A stretch of 64,000 bases of DNA. It comes from Rhinopithecus roxellana. Taxonomy: Eukaryota; Chordata; Mammalia; Primates; Cercopithecidae. Numbering within the stretch: the first letter of the stretch is position 1; each line of letters opens with the position of its first letter. The stretch lies in assembly GCF_007565055.1 (NCBI RefSeq), contig NC_044553.1:122224978-122288977 (forward strand). The letters are read 5' to 3'. The position numbers were made by a program, and so were the translations under genes. The notes under the pieces were generated by a model that saw only the letters and a program-made list of their open reading frames with translations, did no database searches and was not told the origin of the DNA. Positions 44,701 through 55,500 of the stretch are shown here, one piece after another.

Positions 44701-46185
44701 AACCTGCAGGTTCAACAAAATTCCCATTAAAAACCCAGCAAGAGCTTTGTACATATGGATACACAAAGTCAGTCTGGAATTTATATAAACAAATAAACTA
44801 AAATAGCTAAAACAATTTTGAAAAAGAACAATAAAATGGGAAGAAGCACTCTACTTAATGTTAAGCCTTACTATACAATGAAAGCAAGAGTATAATGGAG
44901 AGAGATCTAGACTAATAAAACAGAATTGAGAACCCAATAGTAGACCCACACAAATACACCCCACTGATTTTTTTCAAAGCAATTCAGAGTCTTCTCAATG
45001 AGTGGAGCTGGGATAACTGAAAATCCACAGGCAAAAGGATAAACTTTGATGTAAATCTCAGATATCATACCAAAATTGACATCAACTTAAAATAAATGAC
45101 AGACTTAAATGTAATACTTAAAAATGTGAAACTTTTAGAACAAAACATAGGAGGAAATCTTCAGGACTCTAGGCTATGAGTTCTAAGAGTTGACATCAAA
45201 AACACAATCCATCAAACTAAAATTTGATAAACAACTTCACTATAATTTTTAAAAAGAACACGTTTACTCTGTGAAGAAGAAGAAGAAGAGATAAACTACA
45301 GAAAGACAAACTACAGAAAGACAAACTATATTTTCAAAACACATATCTGACAAAAGGCATATCTAGAATAAAGAACTCTTAAATCTCAAGAGTAAAAAGA
45401 AACAAAACCCCACACAATCTAACTAGAAAATGAGCAAAAAGACATGAACATAGATTTCAACGAAGAGGATATACAGGTGACAAACCAACACATGGTAAGA
45501 TGTTGCACATCATTAGCCACTAGGAGAACGTAAATTAAAAACACAATGGGTTATCACTACATACCTACTAGCATGGCTAAAATAAAAAATAGCGATAACA
45601 CCAAATTCTGGGGAGGATGCGGAATACCTTGATCACTTCTGGTGGGAACGGCCACTCTGGAAAACAGTATGGCAGTTTCTTATAAAACGAAGCATCTGCG
45701 TATTATACAACCTAACAATTGCATGCTTATGTAATTTATACCAGACGAATGGAAACATCTTCAAAAACAAACAAACATGGACATGGATGTTATAGAAGCT
45801 ATGACTGCAATAGCCAAAAACTGAAAACATCTCAAACGTCTCTTAATGGATTAACAGTTACACAAATTGTGGCACATCCATACCACGGACCACTATTCAG
45901 CCAATCTCAAAAGGTTACAAACTATATTCGTCTACATATATAATATTCTTGAAATGCCACAATTCAAGAGATGGATTAGTGTTTGCCAGGAGTTAGGGAC
46001 AAGGGGGATGTGGCTATAAAGGGATAGTGCAAGAGACCTACAGTCGAGGAACAGTCCTTTATCTTAATTTGTTGGTGGTTACATGAATCAATACATGTGA
46101 CAAAACTGCTTAGAATTATACACACACACAAAAATGCATGAATGTAAAACTGGTGAAATCTGAATAAACTTTATAGAGTGAACCA
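41757..46185 (+). mobile_element. old L1 (L1M-type), continuation: end of ORF1, ORF2 and 3' UTR remnants
   Basis: Resumes at 41757 the element broken at 35568. Landmarks in order: 'ctccagttaaaatatctttc' (ORF1 end), 'ggagatttcaacactcctct' (the endonuclease GDFNTP codons, near 42776), 'caataaaattgacgaacta' (43410), 'tgattacatcaattgatgca' (44050, reverse transcriptase), 'ggataactgaaaatccacag' (45010), 'tgttgcacatcattagccac' (45502), and a 3' UTR ending near 46185. It is full of stops and small indels. Interrupted by an AluY at 42031-42328. Confidence 0.82.
42031..42328 (+). mobile_element. AluY in the old L1
   Basis: Full-length Alu beginning GGCCGGGTGCGGTGGCTCAG, flanked by ATGTTTATACTA (42019-42030) and ATGTTTATACCA (42329-42340), an 11/12 target-site duplication. 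Confidence 0.94.
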
Positions 46186-47739
46186 ATGTTAATTTGGTAG
46201 GTAATCTGGTAATTTAGGAGGTAAAGATGCAGAGTTATTTAAGGTGTTTCTGCTGGGGAATATTAAGAGGAATACGAAAATGTACCTCCCCGTAATTTTT
46301 TTCCATTTCTTGAGACCTACAATTATTAATGTTTCAAAATAAAACTTACAAGTTAGAAACGTACTAAATCCAACAATGGTGAACTAGGAAGTTTCATCTC
46401 TACGAATTATGACACTACTAAAATGATGATGAGAAAAACCCATGGAAAATATGGTGACTGAAAAATGCAGTCAGCATAACCACATAAAATATATTAAGTA
46501 GATGGACTGAAAGAAGATAAATAAGATGAAATTTAGTAGTTTAGGGAAAAGGAACAGAAACTAAGCAATTTGACTATGCCATGGCTATCCGTCTTGTTCT
46601 TTTGAAATACGAAGACTTCTTTCTTTGCCTTGCCCTCAACCTGAAGCGGTTTTCATAATAAATGAGGCAGAGTCCAACAAAGCCAAGATAAAGAGATTGT
46701 ATCAAGGCAGACTTAAAAGTCAGAAATAAATGCAAACCACAAACTCAGATGCTACCTACCACAGGTCTTTATGAAGCCATGAACCCACTGGTAGGGACAA
46801 AACATGGAACTAGCTCATAGTTATAACCTTTAGAGGCACCATCTGGAAGTCAATAAAGTGGAATCCATACTATGTTCCGCTTACTAAGAACATCAAAGGA
46901 GCTATGTTACAGCACAACATATTTTGCCTATTAATTACAAAATGCATAAAGAATTCTGTAGTGGTTCACTAAAGTTCTCTAGCATTAAAGCATCCCTGGG
47001 AAAATGAGAAGCACAAACTAGGTATCAGGCAGAAGCATTCATAGTGTCAAAATCAAGTTTTGGATCTTTTCGTTTTGTTTTGTTTTGTTCTGCCATCAGC
47101 CACCAATGGTGAGAGCGCCATTCATCATTCAGTTGGTTTTCTCTGGACAGCAGGATGGAGACAAGCATGTAATTGAAGTAAGCATATGGGCTGAAATTCA
47201 TGACTTCTAGCCACCAGATACCTCCCAGTTTCCATTTAATTAAAGGAATGCAAGCTGGCATTCATGCCCAGCAGGACAGAGTCTTTCACAAGTGACCCAG
47301 GGGGACCACATGTGACCGATTCCTGAGCTGTACTCCACACCTGCTGTATCAGACCCTGAGGAGGCAAAGATGCAGTTTCCATTGTTAACAATCACTCGGC
47401 AGCTTCTTAGCCAGAGCAGATGTTGGAACATTGAATCAGAAGAGCTAACCGGGCAAGCAGGATCTAGATCCCCTACATGGAGCCCAAAGCACTATCTAAG
47501 AACTCTCTGAGCAGCCTGAGAGTTTTCAAAGCTCTTCCCAATTGCCCCCTCTTGACCCCAGGAAGACTGCAGCGGAGCGTCTCTACAGTCTCCTAGACAG
47601 CCTGGGCAGAGCAGTTCTAAGTCCTTGACTCTGGGTCCCCAGGCAGCAACCTCGCTGCTACTCCAGGCTTCCAACACCTGGTCCAGGTGCAGGAGAAGGA
47701 CAGCTAGCAGACCCTATGAGCTGCTTCCTGGCTCTTTCA
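46186..47739. other. intron 4, about 1.5 kb without a recognised repeat
   Basis: Single-copy-looking sequence with a short (TTTTG)n near 47068-47089. No gene or RNA signature seen. Confidence 0.45.
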
Positions 47740-48029
47740 CTCTTTCAGGTGCTTTGGTAAATTTTTATCGTTTTCCTCACAACGGTTTGGTGCATCTGTA
47801 CCAGGTTTATTCTTTGGTATTTTATGGTTATCATCATGAGTGTAAATGAGGTCTTTTCTTTCCATTTCACTTCACTGTTCTTCACTGACGCCTAGCTCAG
47901 CTATTGTCTTCTTTCTTAAATCTTTTATTAGTTCCAAGTTTGTCAGCTGCGTCTGCCTTTAGGTGAAAAATCAACTGGAAGTAATGATAGTGTTTTTTCT
48001 TCCTTGTAATATTTAGATATCTTTTTTTT

Positions 48030-48323
48030 TTTTTTGAGACGGAGTCTCGCTCTGTCGCCCGGGCTGGAGTGCAGTGGCCGGATCTCAGCTCACTGCAAGC
48101 TCCGCCTCCCGGGTTTACGCCATTCTCCTGCCTCAGCCTCCCGAGTAGCTGGGACTACAGACGCTCGCCACCTCGCCCGGCTAGCTTTTTTTTTTAGTAT
48201 TTTTTAGCAGAGACGGGGTTTCACCGTGTTAGCCAGAATGGTCTCGATCTCCTGACCTCGTGATCCACCCGTCTCGGCCTCCCAAAGTGCTGGGATTACA
48301 GGCTTGAGCCACCGCGCCCGGCC
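48030..48323 (-). mobile_element. young AluYR-type
   Basis: Antisense Alu with the same lineage wording as the copy at 26316 ('ggtttacgccattctcctgc', 'gcagtggccggatctcagct', 'ttacaggcttgagccaccgc'). Perfect 14-bp duplication AGATATCTTTTTTT at 48015-48028 and 48324-48337. Confidence 0.94.
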
Positions 48324-48397
48324 AGATATCTTTTTTTAACTTGCTGTCATAGGGCTCTGGCTAGGGCATCCACCAGGCAGTTGAAAGCAGTGATAGC

Positions 48398-48774
48398 TGT
48401 TGTCTTAGTCAGTTCTGGCCGCTATAACAGACTATCACAGATCGGGGGGTTAAATAACAAACATTTATCTTCCACGGTTCTGGAGCCTGTAAGTCCAAGA
48501 TCAAAGCACCCACAGATTTGATGTCTAGGGAGGGCAACTGTCCTGGTTTGCAGATACACATCTTCTCCTTGTGTCCTCAGATGGCCAAATAAGCAGAGAC
48601 AGGAAGAAAGCCCTTGTGTCTCTCCTTGTAAGGACACTAATCCCATTCATGAAACTCCACCTTTATGACCCAATCCCCTCCTAGAGGCCCCACCTTCTAA
48701 CTCCATTGCTTTGGGGGTTAGGATTTCAACACACTAATTTTTGAGGGGACACAATCATTCAGTCCCTAACATTC
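48398..48774 (-). mobile_element. MLT1-type MaLR LTR, antisense
   Basis: Reads 'ttgtcttagtcagttctggc', 'ctggagcctgtaagtccaag', 'aatcccattcatgaaactcc' and 'gaggggacacaatcattcag', the reverse complement of MLT1 LTR landmarks. Confidence 0.85.
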
Positions 48775-49440
48775 CTCATCTTTGCCTTATCTCTGACTTT
48801 GAGGTGGATTCACCTGACTTTTCAACAGTCAGCTTTGTTTGCTAGTTTTCTTCTGAGTATTATTTATCTGCTTATGAATTTTCTTCCAGTCTTAGTTTAT
48901 TTTTTGTGAATAGTATTACTTTTGGGAAATATTTGTTAGATACAAATCTTTCTATACATCTTCTGGGTTAGTTTTATCAACTGTTTTATTTCATTCCATC
49001 TAGAAAGGCATACTTACCTTTCCTGAGATTCTGGTTTTTGCTAATTTCTCCTTTGACTTTCATCAGCATTGATTGTATTTTTTTGCAGTCACACTGCAAC
49101 ATAATTATTCATGAGCACTTTTTCTCAATAAATTTTCAATTAATCAACATAAAATATTCATTTTGTCCCTTTTTACGTATTTTGTCTTTCATCTATATTT
49201 GTGAAATGAGAACAATGCTAAATCTGTTTCTTCCTATGGCATTTAGCAGACATGGTTTTTCAATCCTTTTAATTTCAATCTTATGGATTATTTGATTAAC
49301 ATTTATCTTCTGTATATATAATATAGTTGGATTTTGATTTTTTGAAACCAATGCAGGAGTCTGTTTTGGTCGGAGAACTGTTATGGGATTTAAACCCATT
49401 TGAATTTTTTGATTAGTGATGTTTTAACTTGTTTCTGCTA

Positions 49441-52160
49441 GTAGCTTTGTTTTCTGTTTTTTTGTAGGCTTTTTTTGGGGGGGGGGCAGATTTTCTCATG
49501 TTACAGAAGAAACACTCTTCCTCTACCCTTATAGATTCTTTTGGGGAGTGGGGGGCTTAGGAATTAAACTGACAAAAGACAGATGAGCAACAGAAAACTG
49601 ACTTTTATGCCTGCATGTGCACGGGGCACAAAGCAAAATGTAACTCTTTAAACAGCTAAAGATGAGGTTATATACTTCACAGGGGAGAGAGAGGGGAGAG
49701 GAAGGGCTTCTATGAGAAGAACCAATAGGTTTCTAGGGGAGCAAATGGGAGATAAGAAGGTCTGTGAGACAGTTCTGTTTATGCAGGTGCGACTGGTCTT
49801 TTCCATCTTCTTTCCAGTCAGTAAAAACTCCCCTAGAAAGGAGATCTTTGCCAGCCTCACTCCCAGAAGGTTTTGCCTGTAGTCAGATAAGTAAGCTCTG
49901 AAAAAGCTTCTTTCTCTATCTGTTTAATCTCAAATGTCTTCAGTTTAAGATACCGTTCACACCCATGCCGGGGATCCATGAGAGTCCCCATACTTACGCT
50001 GTTTCTCAGTTTTCTGTTCTTGCATTACAGGTATCAACTTCAGGTTTTGGTCCCTTATTTTATGTCTAGTGGTTTGGAAGTTATGATATTATTTCTGTTA
50101 CTCTGATAGCTATTCAAGTATTTAACATATACATTTACTTGTACTTCTTTTCATTTTGTGCATTTAACGAGGGTTATCTTTACCATGCATGAACCAAAGA
50201 AGGCTGACACCAAACGTCTGCTATTCCTTCTACTTCTTAGTCCCCTGCCAACAAAAACCATTTAACAGCATCATCAAATAATTAGACTGAACTATGCCTT
50301 TTAGTGATTCCATCACTCACGAGTGCTGACTATATTCCAGGTTTGCCTCGTTCTTGGTTTCTTCTCATTTTGCTGGAATACAACTCTGAGTAAATTATTT
50401 CATACTTGAGTATTTGCATACTTAAAAATGCTTTTATTTTTGCCCAGAAAGTTCAGTTCAGCAAAATATTTTATTTTAAAAATCATTGCCCTTCAATATT
50501 TGAAAATAGTCCTCTATTAGGCTACTGTTTCTTGCAACTGTGATTTTTTTTTTTTTTTTTTTTTTTGCTTTGAGAGCTTATAAGGGTTTTGCCTTTATCA
50601 TCAGTGTTTTAAAATCGCAGCAAGATATTCAAGACATATGTCTCTTTTTATTCACCCTGCTCAGCTCTCAGTATGATATTGGCACATGCACTAGATGACT
50701 ATAACAATCCCACTTCAATTCCACGGCGAGAAAGATGTATTGCTCAATAAGTGCTGTTAGAATTATTTTCTATCCCTTAAAGAAAAGTAAAGTTAGACCA
50801 TTAACTCATAGCATACACAAACATTTTGTGGTGGGGGGGGGGGAACATACACAATAAAAAACAAACTATTCAGTTTACCAAAAATTATCAGAAGAAACTA
50901 TACTGGAATAAATTGATAGTCTCCTGGTCTGGGATCCCAAAGCCATAAAGGATCCGTAAAGAAAACAATACAAAAATGTGATTAGTTAAGGATGTAAAAT
51001 TTATATTAAAAAAAGACCACAAATAATGTGAAAAGATCTCCAGAGTCATTTCAAATGGATAATCCTTCAAGATAGATTGGTGTGGGTAGTGGAGGAGAAA
51101 AGAGAATAATTTCTAGACTAATTTGCTTCTCGGGCTAGGACCCACAGAACTTACTTATTTTTAATCTAAGGGTGCTGGAAGATGGCTCTCTTGATCCAGA
51201 CAGCCTGAGTTCCAAGTGCTACTCCAGGTTCTGGCCTCCAGCAACTCCCTCCTGGAACAGGGTAGCAGCCCCACTAATCCCTCACCCACTGCAATGTGCT
51301 GCTTGCCATGTGCTATTTGTCACACTAACTTGGGAGGATTAAAAAATGCGAATGGAACGTGGTTGCTCCCAAGGAGCTCGCTGGACAGTGGGGAAAAACA
51401 ACTCACATCTGCAGCATTGTGTGATGTTTACATAGAGTCCTCCAAGGTACACAGCAGCCCAGAGTAGGCGACTGTGGCCAGGAGTCAGGGACAGATTTCC
51501 AGAGAAGTCCGGCTGGGCTGGTCACAATTCCTTAGATTATAGCTAGTCCCTGACCTGATTATCGCTGTTCTTTTCCCTCTCCCTTTCATTCCAAGCACAT
51601 GCATTGAGGGTCCTGCCACATTTAGTCCCTTCCAAGGTGAACTCTCCCCATCCCCGCTAAGGGCCCTGTGCCATATGACCTAACTTACATGTCTTTCCAT
51701 GAAGTGCCCCATCTTAAAAGTGAAAAAAGTCACCATTAACAGCAGTGCCAGGACCTCAGGCACAAACCAGGGCTGTCCCAGACAGACCAAGACGTATGGC
51801 CACCCTGCCGTGAACAGTTGCCCACGCCCTCCCACTGGATGAGGCTCTCTCTCTTCCACATCTTTCTAAGATGTTAGGTCCCTGACATACGTTATCTTCT
51901 GCTCTGCAAGATGCACTTTGTGCCCTTGTCTTACAGCCACAAAGGGCCTGTCAAGGATTGGGAAAGGCACGAGGGTTTGGAGGCAAGTCCTCAGAACTGC
52001 GTCAACAAGCCATTTAATTTCAGAAACCATTTCCTCAATTGTGAAGCAGAGAGAGTAATTTTAGATGACTTCACTGAAGGACACAAAATTACATCAGATG
52101 AGACCACCCACGGTAAAGTGATTTGCTACTGATTACACATGCCTCAAGGGCAGTGAAGGT
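49441..52160. other. intron 4, mixed AT-rich sequence, no confident element
   Basis: Includes a G10 run at about 49486, an A/G-rich block at 49560-50000 that may be an unrecognised LTR, a T-run of about 22 at 50546-50567, and a G-run at about 50831. I could not assign a repeat family. No coding signal seen. Confidence 0.4.
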
Positions 52161-53204
52161 GCTTCTAGTATCTTACACAGAGTAGGTCGACTGACAGCAA
52201 CAGCTCCACCGACCCTGTGGCCCTGGCCCACAAGGAAAGCCTCAGTTTCTCCAGGCTTTGATACAAGTGAGGGGGCACATCCAGCTTGGGCCTTGCACCC
52301 TGCACCACTGAGGTCTTAGCGTGCTGGGGAGGCCCAGCTGTCTTCTGATGCCTCACACACGACTTCGTAAATCTCCTCCTGTGCAGACAGCTGAAGACTG
52401 CATCTCTGGTGGGCAGTGGACATGCGCAGGGAACCCACAGCAGGCTTGGGAAGGGGCGGGGAGGCGGCGGACCCTGGCCCTCACCTGGCTGCCCGCCCTG
52501 CTCCCTCAGGCAGCTCATGATGAAGACTGAACCGCCCATCGCCCATCGAGTTCCTGTCTCACGTATTTATCACACAGCCCTTACAACCGCGCTGGCTCTG
52601 TGTTCCACATCACAAAGATCAATAAGCTCATCTCCAAAAGCCGTGCCCTTGGGCATAATGAGCTTCAGGGCCCTTGGGGTACAGGGGGTTGGGGAGCTGC
52701 CCCGTGGACTGGCCCATTGCCACATGCCAGAAGACAGCCTCACCCAGTCCACCTCAGTGCAACGCTATCCCCACAAACTTCCGTTCACCGCAGCACCTGT
52801 CCTCTGCTTGAAATTCTGCTCAAACTCTAGCACAGCAGTTGGATTCTGTCATTCCATGCTCTGCTGTGGCACTGCTCTGTGGCCCACACTGGCTGGCAGG
52901 GGATTTGGTCAAAGAAAAGGTAAATGTCAGATTCTGAGTGACACCAGTCAAGAAGCGACAGTAAACCCCACAGCAGCTTCAGAAAAAAAACAAAAAAAAA
53001 CCCCAGAAAACCCCACAGCAGCTTCAGAAAAAAAACAAACTCACTCTTTTTAGGAAGCGGAAGGCTGAGTCTGCAGAGCAGCCCAGAGCAGGTGCGAAAG
53101 TGGAGCCGGCTCAGTGGGAGGAAGAGGGGATCTCTCTGCTTTTTAACTTTAGAAAATGAAGCACAAGAGATTGAGCTCTTTCCTGATGTGATGAGAGACT
53201 GGCC
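52161..53204. other. intron 4, GC-richer block with the longest non-repeat frame
   Basis: Contains a 214-codon plus-strand frame (52409-53053) and an overlapping 124-codon minus-strand frame (52539-52165). Neither shows a domain, signal peptide or conserved motif that I know. The end of the longer frame runs through a 32-bp local duplication. Probably chance in a GC-richer block; I do not call a gene. Confidence 0.45.
52963..53039 (+). repeat. 32-bp direct duplication
   Basis: The 32 bp at 52963-52994, whose core is CCCCACAGCAGCTTCAG followed by A8-C-A3, are repeated exactly at 53008-53039, 45 bp apart. Confidence 0.93.
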
Positions 53205-53335
53205 AGTAATGAGTCAGACTATGGAGTCAGGCAGACCCTGCTGGGTGACCTTGGGCAAGTGGCTGAACCTCTCTGAGCACCAGCTTCCCGCCCTGAGAAT
53301 TGTGGATGCTCAAACAGACTTCATAAAGTCTAGCA
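53205..53335 (+). repeat. MIR fragment
   Basis: 'tatggagtcaggcagaccct', 'gtgaccttgggcaagtggct' and 'gaacctctctgagcaccagc' are the MIR core in order. Confidence 0.85.
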
Positions 53336-54395
53336 AGAAGGCATAAAGCTACAATTTCCCGGCTACCATTTGCTGGCACTAGGCGAGTGCCAAGTAAAGG
53401 GGGCTTGGCTCCAGGGTGCTGAAGACCAGGAGCTGCAGGCAAGTAGCCTGAACATAGTGCATGGCACCTTCAGAAGGCACCGGATGAGGCAGGCAGCATT
53501 AACAGTCAGCCAGCAGCAGTCCACTCACTCTGGTGCCAACAGGTGGGCTCCAAGTTAGCCGGAGGCAAACAGCTGGGCCATCAGGGGCTGATTTACCACG
53601 CACACACTTGCCCTTCCTCCCTTCCTCTTGCTGAGATGCTAGAAGAAACAACAAAAGCAACACCTGCCCCCTGCCACAGGCTGGGAGGAGTGTACAAGCA
53701 GAAAAGAACAGAGAATAACTTCTGGACAAAATCACCTGATGAGAATCAATAGCTAACAAGTCAAGAGGAGAATATGAATAAATATTATTTTAAAATTTTC
53801 AGAGCAAAAAGGAACTGAAACCAAAATTCTATCAAAGGTATCAGGGCCTCTCCTGTCTCACAGTCAAAGCCAAGGCCTCCACGACTTGGTCCCCAGCTCT
53901 CCCCATCATGTCTCTGGCCCTCTCTCTGACCCCTGGCCTTCCCCACCCACCAATTCTCTCCAGCCACAACAGCTGAATTTGCTCCTAGGACAGACCTGGA
54001 TGGCATGTTCCTGCCTCAGGGCAATTGATGAATTTTTAAAATGATAAAATCATGACACTTGCACAAATATAAAATGATCATGTGTCAAAGACTACTTAAG
54101 TCATTAATGAATGAAGGAACCAGGAAAATGTTAAAACCAATTCTGCAGAGCATCCTAAAAGCAGACACATACAAAGATAACCAGGCACACTGGTCTGAAT
54201 CTGTCGACAGGGGAATTGGTCCACCAGCAAAACCCATTTGCTTCTCTGTGGACTAGAATCATTGGTTTTGCCATCAGTTTTCTAGAAGTTAGAGTTGAAA
54301 ACTAGTTTGAAGACCATGACTGGCACAGTCCACTACAGACTCAGATGATCAGGAAGGCACCTGTGACTGTGCCTAGTATTCCGCAGGAACCCAGG
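53336..54395. other. intron 4, no recognised element
   Basis: Single-copy-looking sequence; short frames only. Confidence 0.45.
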
Positions 54396-54780
54396 CGTCT
54401 TTATTTTTTCTTCCCTCACTATTTTTATGCATTTCAAAGTCTTTCACAAGCTTTCTTGACAGGGCCCCTGCACTAACTGTTCCTTCTGTCGGGAACACTC
54501 TCCACTTGATATCACAGGGCCTGTTCCTTCGCAGCCCTCTAGTCAGTCTCCTGGTCTCTCCCTGACCTCTGGCTCAGCCCTCAACTATTCCCTTTCCTGC
54601 TTAATTTTTCTGGGAGCACTCACACTCTGGCCCATGCCCCCCTCCTCTCTTCCCCATCTCTATTTCTCTAGTGGGTTTGGGTCTGGCTGGATCACTGCTG
54701 AATCCTTAGTTCCTAGAACAGTGTGTGATTATGCTGCGGGAGCCTTCACTAAATATTGGTTGAGTGAATGAACAAATTAA
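54396..54780 (+). repeat. L2 3' end fragment
   Basis: Ends with 'gttcctagaacagtgtgtga' and 'actaaatattggttgagtga' before 'atgaac', the typical L2 3' terminus, preceded by CT-rich L2 text. Confidence 0.75.
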
Positions 54781-55059
54781 AAACAAACAGCAAGAGTGAC
54801 CATGATGAGACCGGGGAGGGTGAGATGGACAGTTTGGAGGATGACTTTGAAGATGCAAACATAGGTTGGCTGGTTCCACTCACTGCTTGAAAACAAGCTG
54901 CTGCTCCCCCTCTCTTCCCACCACACATGATTTAGAAACAGCCTCCCTCCAGCTCGGGTGCGAATATCTGATTAATACGAAAGCTGTAACAGCACATCCT
55001 CAAAACTCCTTCTCTGAGGTCCCCAGAGCAAAATTACCTCTGCTTACCTGGAACTACTA

Positions 55060-55500
55060 CTGTCTAAGTTTGCTTTCTGTTGCTTGTAACAGGATGCCTG
55101 AAACTGGGTAATTTATAAAGAAAAGAATTCATTTCTTACAGTATGGATGCTGGGAGTCCAAGGTCAAGGAGCTGCATCTGGTGAGGGCTTCTTGCTGGCG
55201 GGGACTCTCTATAGTCCCAAGGTGGTACCAGGCATCGCATGGGGAGGGGCCTGAAGGTGCTGGCTGAGGCCTCTTTTCCTCTTCTTATCAAGCTACCAGT
55301 CCCATCCCCATGATACCATATTGATCCATTAATCCGTGAATAGGTTAAAGCAATCATGAGGGCAGAGCCCTCAGGACCCAGCTGCCCTTCAAAGTTCCCA
55401 TCTCTCAATACTGTCATATTGGGGGTTAAATTTTAACACAAATTTTGGAGAAGACAGATACTCAAATATTTGTAAAGGACAAATATTCAAACTATAGCAA
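55060..55500 (-). mobile_element. MaLR LTR (MST/MLT1-type), antisense
   Basis: 'gtttgctttctgttgcttgt', 'gcctgaaactgggtaattta', 'taaagaaaagaattcatttc', 'tgagggcagagccctcagga' and 'caaactatagca' are reverse-complement MaLR LTR landmarks spanning a near-complete LTR. Confidence 0.85.

Larger units (their letters stand above)
47740..49440 (-). mobile_element. probable old antisense L1, split by AluY and an MLT1-type LTR
   Basis: T-rich flanks read like degraded antisense L1 ORF2 (for example 'ttggtattttatggttatca', 'gtcatagggctctggctagg', 'tttatcaactgttttatttc', 'ttcatcagcattgattgtat'). The match is by wording only. The pieces are separated by the elements at 48030-48323 and 48398-48774. Confidence 0.42.

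Noticed and set aside
49560..50000. Possible LTR or internal ERV piece
   Set aside because: The wording is vaguely LTR-like but I could not match it to a known family or find ends or duplications, so it is left as unassigned intron sequence.
52409..53053. 214-codon plus-strand frame in intron 4
   Set aside because: No recognisable domain, it overlaps another frame on the opposite strand, the region is GC-richer (fewer chance stops), and its end lies in a local duplication.
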